Of a stretch of DNA of 64,000 bases, positions 23,801 to 35,588 are shown one piece after another. Numbering within the stretch: the stretch's first letter is position 1; every line of letters starts with the position of its first letter. The notes below the pieces were generated by a model, which did not search any database, had not been told where the DNA came from, and saw only the letters and a program-made list of their open reading frames with translations. This DNA comes from Trifolium pratense (Eukaryota; Streptophyta; Magnoliopsida; Fabales; Fabaceae), in contig NC_060061.1 in NCBI RefSeq assembly GCF_020283565.1, forward strand, positions 17,149,362-17,213,361. The letters run 5' to 3'. The translations under genes and the position numbers were made by a program.

Positions 23801-24852
23801 ATTGTTGTTGTGAAATTATTCATATTTATTACATAATTAAATGAATATTACAACATTATGGGAGAAGTATTACAAAAGCTTAACATTTTATCAAATTGTT
23901 TAATTAAATAATTATACATATCAGTAAAGATTTACTTGTTCCTTAGGATTTATTTAAGAAAAATGCTAACATGTGCTCTAAGGGCACATGTTACTAATGC
24001 AAAAATAGAATCATTCTCTTGAAACTCTTAGCATGACCCTTTATTTAAAATATGTCAAAAGGCAATTATGTTGTGAAAAAATTGTGTTAAAAGGTGTGTA
24101 TGCCATTGAGATAAAATATATTACACCCATTCTAAATTCTAAGGTGTAACTAAATGTATAGAAAAGAAAATTTATGAGGAATTTTACAAAATTATCCTTC
24201 ATTAATGATACGAGAGAGATAAATTAAGGAATTGAAAGAAGAGAGTAATACTAGTAAAGTAGTTAAGAATATTTTATAAAAAAAATAACATTAAATATTT
24301 CATCGGTATTATAAAGCGACTTATAGTAATTTGGAAACTGAGACTTTGTTGGAACAGCCAATGTTGATTTGAATGAGATTTATAAAGGCATTGATCAGAT
24401 GGAAAATTAAATTCTAGGTCAACTTTATATAACAAATTCATGGCATCCACAGTTACACTCTAATACAACTACAAATATTTTCAATATTTCAAGGTTACAT
24501 ATTAAAAAACATAAATCATAGTGTACTATTGCAGTGTTTCCTACAAAAAGGATCTTATCATCATGCTGATAAAAAGCATGAAGTAGGATGAAAAGTTAAC
24601 ATATTCCTGCAAAAGTATACCAAATAAAGAAGAATTTAAGGTCTCTTGAAAAAAAATCTGTTTTAATTTTCTATTTTCACTTTTAATTGTAAAACCATCA
24701 CTTATTTTCAGTTCGTTTCATTAAATAAAATAAAATTGAAAACAATAAATAAACTGAAATTAAAGTGACGTTTTTATAATTATAAGTAAAAACAAAAAAT
24801 ATTTTTTTCAGGACACATTGTTTCTAGTAAACTTAGGTTAGGTTGTCTTTAA
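23801..24852. other. Convergent intergenic region between TFB2 and the Cys-rich gene
   Basis: AT-rich spacer with a short hairpin (ACATGTGCTCTAAGGGCACATGT near 23970-23992, given here only as a location). No gene is seen; it should hold the 3' ends of both flanking transcripts. Confidence 0.45.
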
Positions 24853-27153
24853 CTATGCTGAAGTATCAGGCATATCAGGCGGGTCGATGGGGTCTACAGG
24901 TTTTGGTTTCGGCTTCTGAATAGGCTCTGGCTTCACTGGCCTGTTAGGAGAGACCTTATCAGCCTCGTCTGGTTCAACCTCAAACTGCAATAGACAAACA
25001 TGAAAGTTTGAATATATCAGTCACAGTCAGAATTATGTAGATTTTTGTAAGAAGAGTCTTGACATAACATAACAAAAAGAAGAAAATTGTACATCTCCAA
25101 CATGTTTCACTAAAATAGAAGTGACTTGGAGATGGTAAATCTAGAAAAACAGAAGTATACAATATCCCACTTAAATGCATTTGAGAGACCTGGACTCTCT
25201 TAGCAGTAGCACTGAAACTCTCAACCAAATCCAAAGTGCCCTCGCTAATTCTTTCTATTCTCTATTTATTCATAATTCATGCCCCCTCCCATTGATTCTA
25301 ATCTTTTGTAACCTGTCTTCTTCCTACTGTACACTCTTTTAATGGGAGGTTTACAATCAGATTCACTAAAATAAATTGGCATTCAATAGCAAGTGATTGC
25401 TTAACAAATCAAGATGACACTAATTGCTCCGATTAGACTAAAGTTGAAACCGAAAATATGAATGTATCCACTTTGTTGATACTTATGTGTCTGTACCTAT
25501 TGGATGTGACAGGATTACCTAATTGAATCTGGTGTGCATTTCTATGTATAATTTAACTGATTAAAAAGAGGTGCATTTCTATGTATGCATATGACATGTT
25601 AACCAAGATTCAAGAACCAAACTGACCTTGTAACCGCAGCCAGATACACAAGCATGGAAGCATTCCTGTATAGGAAGGGATGAAATAATCATTAATTTGC
25701 AGACATCCTTAAAAAGTTACATATGATAAATTGGTTGCTAGGCCAAGCCTTTCCAAAATCATCTAAATTTCAGAGCAAAAAACTAGATTTGAGATGCTGG
25801 CAGGTGTTGGTTAGACAACTAGTTCAGAAATTCTGATAAACAGTACAGATAATCCAATGTAGCTCACTCATTGCCAAGCAGAAACCAAAATAACAGTCCT
25901 ATTTCTATAGTTTTTTTTCTTTCTCATAGCTCTTATAAAACAGAAGCTTTTCATTCTAAAGTACTTTTTCATCGACAAGACTGCAACATATAAACCTCTC
26001 CTTTTAGGATGAAGAATCAAATGTTACTAAAACAATTGAGACAGAGAAACCATCAATATAAGTACCTTAATTATAATATAGCAGAAACATAGGCGTGAAA
26101 ATAAAATACCTCTGAATAACTGGCAGATCCAGGAGAACGATCAATATAAGCACTCCACTGCTGGTCCTTTAGTACAGGATCTTTGTAGCATAGTTGATTG
26201 CAGTCCTCCAAACCTGTCAAACAGTACTTATCATTTGTAAACCAGAAATAAGTTCTGTCCACTAGCAAGTCCAACTTTTACCATCACACGTTTTCATTTC
26301 GTTCTCTCTGAATTTGCAAAGAAAACCAATATAAAGCCAGTGGTTTAGAGGAGCTGATTCTCAAAGTATGAGCTAAGTCAGTGTTAACCAAACTGGTTAA
26401 AACCCAGATTGATTAATTTCTTTCATATAGGAGCTTTTCAAGTGAAATAAATATTTAGTTTCTTGCTCACAAAACAGTCATTGTAAGTTTATAAAATATT
26501 TATGACGAACCCACTTGGATTGGCCTGATGGTGTTGGCTTGGGACCTTGGAGTGCGCTCCTCTTAAGGTCTCAGGGTTGATTCCCCCCGATGCCAATTTT
26601 GGCGGGCTAGTCCATACAGAGCTTTGCTCCGACTCTAAATGGCCCCCCCGCAAGTGGACGGTGGGAATGGACCCCTCAAATTAGTTGGTTTTTGTGCCGG
26701 ATACCGAGTTTTCAAAATACATATATAAACAATAATGCAATGGCAGAATCCACCTAATTGCCTCTAAACGCCCCTGGTTTTTGTGCACAGAATCCACCAG
26801 ACCATAATGCAATGGCAGCAATTTGACAAACAATTCATTCAATTTCTAAAGTTTAAATAAAAATGCAAAGCATTGAGAAAGGAACAAAAAAAATGGAAGC
26901 AAAAAAATGATCTGTGACTCACATTCCTCCCATGTGTCTCCATCTGAATTGCATCCTTTTTTGCAGAATACTCTCCCTACAATAAAACAAGTAACACACA
27001 AATATTGAAATGATTTGAATGATTCTTCCATATATTGGGAGAAATTGGGAAATGGAAAAGGAAGAGTAGATAGATACATGGGAGTTTGGTGATGGCTGCG
27101 TATTTATCGGTGCATTGTTTTCCGCACGGAGAAGCCCATTGCTGTGGTATCAT
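24853..27153 (-). CDS. Conserved plant cysteine-rich small protein, function unknown
   Basis: Five minus-strand exons join in frame to 134 residues: 27153-27078, 26976-26923, 26213-26110, 25665-25627 and 24984-24853. The protein starts MIPQQWASPCGKQC and then has LPWRVFCKKGCNSDGDTW, EECLEDCNQLCYKDPVLKDQ, QWSAYIDRSPGSASYSEECF and HACVSGCGYKFEV. About a dozen cysteines fall in CxxxC and CxxC-like spacings, each cluster placed in a separate exon. The tail is Pro/Lys-rich (KPEPIQKPKPKP) and acidic. No signal peptide or membrane helix is evident, so a cytosolic or intermembrane-space twin-Cys protein is possible but unproven. I recall similar uncharacterised proteins across land plants; no function is known to me. 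A SINE occupies intron 2. Confidence 0.85.
26518..26715 (+). mobile_element. SINE in intron 2 of the Cys-rich gene
   Basis: The copy starts AACCCACTTGGATTGGCC and carries a pol III B-box-like GGTCTCAGGGTTGATTCCCC and the body phrase GCGGGCTAGTCCATACAGAG. The copy on the minus strand at 43327-43559 is the same family (start AACCCACTTGGGGTTGG). This one has no clear poly-A tail and is in the opposite orientation to the host gene. Confidence 0.75.
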
Positions 27154-27584
27154 CTTTCTTCTTCTCTCTTCTCTTATTATCTTCTCTGAAACAAATCAAA
27201 AAATGGGATTGGGAGGGGAAACCAAAGAGCCATGTTCTATTATTATGTTGATTTCCTTGATGCACAAAATGTAACTACACAAGGGTACTTTCGTCACTCA
27301 CCTGCGTACTGCGTTTATTCACATCCAACAAAACCAAGGGATAAATTAGTCATTAGCTTAATTTAATATTATTATTATTATCTACTTTTTTTTTATAGAA
27401 TTTTATCTACTATTTTTTTTTTGTATGTTTCAAAATTCAAATATAATTGATATTTTCTTTTTGACGTAAATATAAAATGTCACCAAAGATGAATTTCTAA
27501 CCATGTAACTTTATCATCATCGATAACTATAGGATAATTGTAGATGAATGAAAGACAAACAAATAATAAGACGCACCGCTACCA

Positions 27585-27975
27585 TTTTTAAATGGCAAAA
27601 TTAATCATCTTGAAAATAATATTCATATTCCTGGGAGACACAATGTTGTTATGCATGACATTTTAAACTCTTTGTAGAATATTCACGGTCTGTGTTAGTA
27701 GACCAAAAGTGTCAAACAAAAATGATATAAAAACACGTTGATTTGTCAGAATATGTTTTATCGTGTTTAGCCATTTTGCTTGAAGCGTCTTTGAGAGGTG
27801 CTTGTCCCATGATAAAAATATCAGTTATCAATCCCACAAGTGGTGAAACCTCACCCAAGTTCACGCATGCATGTCTTGCGCCTACCCATTCATACACCAT
27901 AACATTTGTTAGTCTACGAGTCGATATTCCCTCCCGTGTGTCAGTCAAAAGTTTACAAGAGCCTCTTTCTTCATA
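27585..27975 (-). pseudogene. Relic of a retroelement-associated legume ORF
   Basis: The minus strand reads GARHACVNLGEVSPLVGL, AAL-like repeats around APLKDASSKMAKHDKTYSDK and, after frameshifts, a segment resembling FDTFGLLTQTVNILQRV and VMHNNIVSPRNMNIIF. I recognise this as a common conserved reading frame of dispersed legume pseudogenes (often beside reverse transcriptase fragments). Stops and frame changes show decay. The assignment rests on memory of the family, not on a search. Confidence 0.4.
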
Positions 27976-28200
27976 GATATTGTAGCGCGCCTAAAAATAT
28001 AAAAAGGACATACCGAACAAAGTCGTGTTTGTATTTGAAGCATGAAAGTTCTCTACCATGTATTACATGTTCCATAAAGTTATTTAAACACGCCTTAGAG
28101 CAATTTCATTGGATATCACAAATATCATGGTTCATTGAGTGGGGTACGCCATGCTGGAGTATACTGTTGCGACATCAAACAACGTTCTATCACTGACAAA

Positions 28201-28831
28201 TAGGGATGACAATGGGTAGGGTATGAGTAGCGTACTATAGTACCCATCCCCATACCCGCGGATTGAAAAAATACCCGTACCCATCCCCATACCCGCGTGG
28301 GTAACAACTTTTGCCACCGTTCCCATACCCTATGGGTACCTAGGTACCCATACCCGTACCCGTACCCGTTACCCGCATTTTTACTAAAAATAAATTGATC
28401 AATTATAAAATATCATATAATTTTAATAGAATTTAAAAAATTTCAAAGATTTTAATATTGACTAATGAAAATTATAAACAAAATTATTACTAACCTTATG
28501 TTAAAGTTCATATTTATGTTAAATATTCACATTATTTTTATATTATGTTATAAATAAACATTTTTATAAAAATATGTAATAGTTTAGTAGAGTTGTATTG
28601 TTTTAAATTGATTTACATATATTATAATATAATAATATAAATAAAATAAATAAATATATATTATGCGGGTATGGGGCGGGGTGGGTACTAAGGTACTCGT
28701 ACTCGCACTCATACCCGTTCATTTTTGCGGGTAATTACCCATACCCGTGCCCAAAATGCGGGTTTTTACCCTATCCGTTGTGGATAATTTTTGCGGGTAC
28801 CCTCTGGGTATGAGTCAAATTGCCATCCTTA
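28201..28831. mobile_element. hAT-type non-autonomous element (631 bp, 8-bp TSD)
   Basis: It begins TAGGGATGACAATGGG and ends ATTGCCATCCTTA, which are inverted. The 8-base direct repeat CTGACAAA flanks it (28193-28200 and 28832-28839). The subterminal regions contain many CCCGTACCC / GCGGGTA-type motifs, as in hAT elements where such repeats bind transposase. The interior is AT-rich and non-coding. Confidence 0.85.
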
Positions 28832-28839
28832 CTGACAAA

Positions 28840-29510
28840 TTGGGTGTAAAATAATATTATTTTAATTTGAAATGTGGAGAGAAGGATAAAGTTATGTTTC
28901 TTCCGATTTTTACCGTACACAAAATGACCGTTTAAGTTTTTTACCATTACAATACTGATAATTAATATTAATATTAATTCTAATAATTTTTTTACTATAA
29001 ATCATTGTCATTTGTGAATACTAGGCACAATTTTTATCTCACAATTTCATCTATTTATTTTAAATTTTACATCATTAATACTCTCGTCATTTTTATCTAA
29101 TAATTTTATCTCTTTTAAAATTCATTTAAAAAAAATATTACGCTTAAAATATTAAGAATGTCAAGTTAGTCAAGTTCATAATTTTGACTCAAACACCGAT
29201 AGGGTCCATGTCCGAATGTCAAGTTCCAAAATATTCAGCCCAAGTTAGTCTTAAAATATTACGCTTCAAGAGCGAAAAAAAATTCTGTTAAGAAAAAAAA
29301 TACTCTTCTCTTATGAAGAAAGTTATATGATTTTCTTTCTATGCGGAATAAAAATTATAAATTATAAATTTTGAAAATTCATATACAAATATGATAAATA
29401 AATGGATAAATAAATAACAAAAATGATATAAAAATAAAATAATCGAATGTCCCTCCTTCCTTTAACAAACTTACCCAATCAATCCACAACGGAAGCGAGT
29501 CACCATACCG
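28840..29510. other. Upstream region of MutS2
   Basis: AT-rich spacer containing a short direct repeat (AAAATATTACGCTT near 29132 and 29255 with TCAAGTTAGTC-like neighbours). It presumably includes the MutS2 promoter, but no convincing TATA box was chosen. Confidence 0.4.
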
Positions 29511-32500
29511 ATGCAACTCACCTGCAACCTCTTCATCATCCCTTTCAACAAACTCCCAACACCGAGATTCTCCTTTAAAACTCGCTTCTGCTACTCCACC
29601 GAGTACTCCAACTCAGTCCAAGAAGATAGTCTCAAAACACTCGAATGGACCTCCATATGCAAGCAACTCTCCGCGTTCACTTCCACCTCTATGGGCTCCT
29701 CCGCCGCAAACAACGCCCGTTTACCAATCGGACGTACTCCAACCGATACCCAAAAGCTTCTCGATCAAACGTCTGCCGCCAGACTCATCCCTCAACAACA
29801 ACTCGACTTCTCTGGAATCCATGACTTGACTGACATTCTCTCCGTTGCTGTTTCCGGTCAGCTGTTGACGATTCCTGAGCTTTGCACCGTTCGCCGAACA
29901 CTTGCTTCTGCTAGAGAATTGTTCGATTCTTTGAAACGCGTGGCTTCCGAGGCTACGCATTCACAGAGGTGTGTGTGTGTTTGTTCGAAACTTCTACTTT
30001 TCTGTTACTCTGTTATTAGCTTTAGTTATTGTCACATTGTTTCGTTTGAATCTAACTCAAAAACTTAGTAATATTTAACATCTTGATTAAGCTTATTATT
30101 ATAGAAAAAAATAGTTTATGTATAAACTATTTCTATAACGAAAGATTCATAAAATAAAGTCGAGCAGTTTGATATAAGTTATAAGCTATTTTCATAAGCT
30201 ATTGTGGAGAAATTAAAGAAATAAATAGAAAACATCTTATGGACGTGTCCTAATTTGTTTCCATAAACTCTCCTGAATAGCCTCACAAGTTACATGCTCC
30301 CTCCGGCCTTATTTATAAGCCAAATTGTGTTGTTTCACACTTATTAAGAAAATTGTTATATTTACTAAACTATCCTTTACAATACATTAAATATATGTAA
30401 TCATCTTAAAAAGTAGAACAATTAATGAGGGGTATATTTGGAACAATTGCATTAAATAGAGTTGAATTAGATTACTTTTGCTTATATTAAGACCAAATTT
30501 TTTTGTTGACTTTTGCTTATAAATAAGGCGGAGGGGAGTAAGTAGTATAAGTAAGCCAATCTAAAGATGCACTAAATCTGATGCACAGTTCTGCTGTCCA
30601 ATCAAATTGGATGAGTTAATATCACTTGATAATAAGGTTTAGTAATGGTTTGAACACATAAGGTTATAATCGTCCTTAGCAACTCATGATTCCATGATAG
30701 TGTAAAGAGCTTTTGAATGGAGATTAAATTGAATCAGATGTGAGACCAAGTTCAAAATGACATAAAGGTTTTTGATGTATAGGCAATTGTTGCGGTCATA
30801 TCAGTCAGCCATATTTTACTGCAATAATAAGGTTTTATTATATAATCTGATTCAGTTCACAAGTTTGGAGTATAGATCATTTGATAATGGATTCTCATGT
30901 CCCAATAAGGCCTTAAAAGAAAGTTTAGCACAAAGTTCTTTTGGGCATAACTTCTTCCTTATACAAATCCAAAGTTAGCAGTCATATAATAACTTGGTTT
31001 GATGCAATTGTTTTCGATTAGGTACTCGCCCCTTCTTGAAATACTGCAAAATTGTAATTTTCTAGTGGGCTTGGAGCGTACAATAGAATATTGCATAGAT
31101 TGCAATCTTTCTGTAATTCTTGATAGAGCAAGCGAAGACCTTGAGATCATTAGATCAGAAAGAAGGAGGAACATTGAAATTTTGGATTCCTTGTTGAAGG
31201 AAGTATCATCTCAAATTTTTCGGGCTGGGGGTATTGATAGACCATTTATAACCAAGCGTCGATATAGAATGTGTGTGGGTATCAGGGCTTCCCATAGGTA
31301 TTTGCTTCCAGAAGGTGTAGTTCTTAATGCCAGTAGCTCTGGAGCAACATACTTTATGGAACCGAAAGAAGCAATTGATTTGAATAACTTGGAAGTTAGG
31401 CTTTCAAACTCTGAGGCGGCTGAGGAAAGGGCAATTTTGAGTATGCTTGCATCTGAAATAGCAAATTCAGAATCAGAGATAAATTATTTATTGGATAAAG
31501 TTCTTGAGGTTGATCTTGCTTTTGCAAGAGCTTCCTATGCTCAATGGATGAATGGGGTATGTCCAATTTTCAGTTTACGTACTCTTGAAGGCACTGATTC
31601 TGTTGAAGAAGACAAAGACAGTGACATTTCAGTTGTGCAAGAGGATGACGATTTAACAATAGATATTGAGGGTATGCGACATCCATTACTCCTGGAGTCG
31701 TCTCTAGGAAATATTTCAGATGATCGTACACTAAGGTCGGGAAATGCTGTTGAGTTGAGTAATGGAAATGGAACAATGGCTTCTACAGGCACATCACCAG
31801 GCATCACAGAATTCCCTGTGCCAGTTGACTTCAAAATTAGACATGGAACTAGAGTGGTGGTGATCTCAGGACCTAATACTGGAGGAAAAACTGCTTCCAT
31901 GAAAACGTTGGGCCTGGCATCACTTATGTCAAAAGCCGGAATGCATCTGCCTGCCAAGACACGTCCAAAACTTCCCTGGTTTGACCTTATCCTTGCAGAT
32001 ATTGGAGATCATCAGGTAATATCTGAACATTTTTATGAATAATAAAGACTTGTTGTCGTTGATATGACATGGTTGTTTCAATTGTCTCTGATATATTTCT
32101 CCCATTCAAAATTGAAGTCCCTTGAGCAAAATCTCTCAACTTTTAGTGGGCACATCTCACGTATTCGTAAGTTTCTGGAAGTGGCCTCAAAACAATCACT
32201 TGTTCTCATTGATGAAATTGGTTGTGGAACTGATCCTTCAGAAGGTGTAGCTCTTTCCTCCAGTATCTTACAATATCTGAGGGATCATGTTAATTTGGCT
32301 GTTGTGACCACTCATTATGCCGATCTAAGTACTATGAAGGAAAAGGATACCTGCTTTGAAAATGCAGCAATGGAATTTTCATTGGAAACCTTGCAACCAA
32401 CTTATAGGGTTCTCTGGGGATGCACTGGTGATTCAAATGCATTAAGCATAGCACAATCTATTGGCTTTGATAAAAAAATAATTGATCATGCACAAAAGTG

Positions 32501-34566
32501 GGTGGAGAAGTTAAAACCAGAACAGCAGCAAGAACGGAGGGGAATGCTCTATCAGTCATTGCAGGAAGAAAAAAATCGATTAAAGGCTGAAGCTGAAAAG
32601 GCCGCTTCCATTCATACAGAAATTATGAACGTGTACTCTGAGGTACAATCTAGCTAAGACATACTCTGTTTCTTTATTTTAGTTTCTTCTCCTTGGTCGA
32701 TATAGTATGACAATCTTTGTTGTTCCCTTTCAAGTTTATCTGAAATTTGCATCCTTCATAAGTAAGGATTCAATAAGTTGACCAGAAATCAAAGTGTGAT
32801 TTGTGTAGGCTGGTTATCTAACACATAATGTTGTGCCTCTTCACTAGATGTCCAATCCTTGGGGATAGCCAATGGCTGTTAATTTGAATATATTTTAGGG
32901 AGTTATTTCAAGAATATGATTTTCGTTGACTGTATTCACATTTAAAAATAAGTATGTAAAATCTTCCATATAAAATTTTCATAATGTCGTTATTCTGGGA
33001 AAAACTGTTTAGCAAAAGAATTGTTGAGCAATTGTGTGCAGTCTGTAATTGAATGTCATCATATTTGCTTCTGTTCATTGCTTTGCAATTTCTTTGCCCT
33101 CTCTCTCCCTCACTTTTTTTTTTCTTTTCCATTTTGCAAAGATCCAAAGGGAGGCAGAAGACCTTGATAGACGAGAAATGATGCTTATGGCAAAGGAAGC
33201 TCAACAGGTCCAAGAAGAGTTAGAGAGTGCAAAATCTGAAATAGAAACTGTGATAAATAAATTCGAAAAACAACTAAAAAATTTGGGCCGCAACCAACTC
33301 AATTCACTTATTAAAGAATCTGAAACTGAAATTGCCTCCATTGTAAAAGCTCACACTCCTGCTGCTGTTGGTTTTCCCATCAGTGGTGCTGATCGCACTG
33401 CATCATATACTCCACAATTTGGAGATCAAGTCCGTGTCAAGGAATTGGGAGGAAAATTAGCAAAAGTGGTAGAATCGCCTGGGGATGATGAAACAATCTT
33501 GGTACAGTATGGTAAAGTGAAAGTACGTGTCAAGAAAAATAGCATCAGAGCTATTCCACCAAGTTCAAAGAATCCTGCAACTAGTTTTGCCACTTATCAG
33601 GGGAGGCAGGTATGTATAAATAAATCTTTGTTGTTATATAAATGTCCTAATTCAGTTGATAACCTGTCAGGGAAGATAACAAAATGTACTTTTCCATTAA
33701 GAAAGTTATTTTGCAAGCAGTAATCTTATCTAGTTGTTGAACATGGAAACACATAGCTCAGCTTTGAACCAGACATTGCGTCACTCGTGCATTAGTACCT
33801 GATCGGAATTGGATTTCCCGCAGTAACTACATGACGCAGTTACTGTTCTCAACCGTCTGATCTAAATTAACGAATGCTATTATTGAACAGTATTAAATCT
33901 GATATGTAATTTGGACTGTCCGATCTTAAATCAACGGCTGTAATCAATTACTGTGTGTAACTTTGTGATTTTGCTACAGCAGCAGATCTGAATCCGTACC
34001 TGATCCCCATTAGTAAGATTCGCAATTTGTTAGTGAGTTGGGAATAGTTAGGATAAGTTTAGAGAGGTAGGTTTAGATGTACTCCCTTTAGTTTCATATA
34101 TAAACAGCAACAAAAATCCCGCTTGTTAAGACTTAAGAATAGTATATAATCTCTTTTAATGTTTTGATGTTATAAAAAAAATTAATTGTATTATCTAAAA
34201 TGTCCTTCATGGAAACTGATGAGTTTGAATGTTGTTAATTTGATATTGTAGAGTCCACAGAGTGGAGAATCCCAGGGTAACCTAGAGATCAACAGCAGCA
34301 ATAATGATCATTCTTATGGTCCAGTGGTGCAAACATCTAAGAATACTGTGGATCTACGAGGAATGCGACTGGCAGAAGCTGCTATCCATCTTGAGACAGC
34401 AATTAACCTAAGTCGTCCGTATTCAGTTCTCTTTGTAATACATGGGATGGGCACTGGTGCTGTTAAAGATCGCGCACTTGCTATTATGGAAAAGCACCCA
34501 CGTGTCACTAATTATGAACCAGAAAGTCCAATGAATTATGGTTGTACCCTTGCATATGTGAAGTGA
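29511..34566 (+). CDS. MUTS2: MutS2-type protein with Smr domain, organelle-targeted
   Basis: Five exons give 919 residues: 29511-29968, 31022-32015, 32118-32642, 33142-33609 and 34252-34566. The N-terminus is rich in basic and hydroxylated residues (LFIIPFNKLPTPRFSFKTR), like an organelle transit peptide. The MutS core/lever region follows, then the ATPase: Walker A GPNTGGKT at residues 436-443, signature SxFSxH (STFSGHISRIRKF), Walker B LVLIDEIG near 512-519 and a switch histidine in VVTTHYADL. A coiled coil and KOW-like segment (FGDQVRVKELGGKLAKVVE) precede a C-terminal Smr domain (VDLRGMR at 848, HGMGTG at 879). MutS2 lacks the mismatch-recognition domain; bacterial relatives act on recombination intermediates and on collided ribosomes. 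A plant organelle role is inferred. Intron 1 carries a Stowaway MITE. Confidence 0.95.
30297..30538. mobile_element. Stowaway-like MITE in MutS2 intron 1
   Basis: The left end CTCCCTCCGGCCTTATTTAT and the right end ATAAATAAGGCGGAGGGGAG are inverted copies about 200 bases apart. The flanking TA is present only on the right, so the left border may have drifted. Confidence 0.7.
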
Positions 34567-35144
34567 ACCCTCGTTCCCCTGCTGCAATATGCTAATGGGA
34601 GTTTGAACCCACTTTTGGTCTGCTGCTTCTCTTCTTTACCTGATCAATCAAGTGACTAATTTTGGATGTATATACATACATATACAAATAATTTGGTAGT
34701 ATAATTAAATGAAAGTTTGTAACATTTAGCAGTTTTAATTTATTGAATTTTACTCTAAAATTATAGTCTGCATTTCATTTGTCCTTTGTTTTGTTGATAC
34801 TTTACATGGAGCATTTTTTAGGCATTTGCCAAACTTAAGCTTGGGGAGATCATAACAGAGAATAGAGCCATTGTTTTTGCCTACTCATTCTCTTCACCCT
34901 TCCTATTAATAACCCAAATCAGATTGCCATAATTATCCTTCTAAAAATATAGTAAATCAATTCACCAAAACACTAAAAATGATAAATCAGATTCTCATTC
35001 ACACCCCCTCCGTACGTTTGTCCTCCTCTCTCCTCATACCCATTGCAATTTATCTGTTCTCCTTTATTATTTCAATTACTTTTTTTTTTCTTCTTCCCTT
35101 TTTTGCAGGTGAAAAGAACAAGGAAGAGCAAGTAAGAACTCCTC
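34567..35144. other. 3' flank of MutS2 and leader of the REF/SRPP-like gene
   Basis: There is no independent gene. From about 34985 a pyrimidine-rich leader leads to TTTTTTGCAG (35107), a good splice acceptor, followed by GGTGAAAAGAACAAGGAAGA. This may be the start of a non-annotated 5' exon for the next gene. Confidence 0.4.
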
Positions 35145-35588
35145 ATGCGGTTCAACACCTTCTACGGTTATGCCAAGCAGTGCTCTAAGGAGCTCAGGCC
35201 AGGCATCAAGGCCGTTGAAGAAACCGTCAAGAGCGCGATGGGACCTGTCAATGAAAAATTCCGCCTTCTTCCTGATGAGATCATCCGCCATGCCAATATT
35301 GATCATGCCGAACACCATTCCACAAGCAACGCTCCTGTTGCCAACATAGCCACTGTGTCGAAAATGGCGGTGAGGCATTATGGCAAGGGTGAGCCCGTGG
35401 CAGAGCAGAGTGTGGCTTCGGCATGGCAGAAGGTGAAACAATCTCCAATGTTTCATCGGGTGGCGAATGCGGTTGCGCCAAAGGCCACGTATTGCACGGA
35501 AAAGTACAACAAAGCGGTTATTGGTGCCGCGGAGAAGGGTTGTAAGGTCTCACCGTACTTGCCTTTGGTGCATAGAGAGGATAGCTAA
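35145..35588 (+). CDS. REF/SRPP-like (rubber elongation factor family) small protein
   Basis: A single open frame of 147 residues starts MRFNTFYGYAKQCSKELRPG, then EETVKSAMGPVNEKFRLLPD, and later has YGKGEPVAEQSVASAWQKV, PMFHRVANAVAP and KYNKAVIGAAEKG. These line up with the REF/SRPP domain (YAK..GPLKPG, VK..IGPVYDKF, KYEPVAEQYAVSAW, LFPQVAQVVVP, KYNQAV). The family coats lipid droplets and rubber particles and has been linked to stress tolerance. Relatives are about 200-250 residues; this protein lacks the usual LKYLGFVRVAAIY-type start and the middle helix rich in D-x-x-V/L. Codons just upstream in another frame read GEKNKEEQ, which resembles the missing start, so an earlier deletion or an unseen intron is possible. 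A TAA in frame lies just upstream of the ATG. Confidence 0.7.
   Translation: MRFNTFYGYAKQCSKELRPGIKAVEETVKSAMGPVNEKFRLLPDEIIRHANIDHAEHHSTSNAPVANIATVSKMAVRHYGKGEPVAEQSVASAWQKVKQSPMFHRVANAVAPKATYCTEKYNKAVIGAAEKGCKVSPYLPLVHREDS

Noticed and set aside
28125..28326. Two minus-strand frames near the hAT element
   Set aside because: Arise from the GGGTA-rich subterminal repeats.
31541..31957. 138-codon minus-strand frame inside MutS2 exon 2
   Set aside because: Shadow of the MutS2 coding sequence, which has clear domain matches on the plus strand.
33780..34020. Possible MITE in MutS2 intron 4 with GTACCTGATC phrases at both ends
   Set aside because: The two end phrases are in the same orientation and no target duplication was found; left uncalled.
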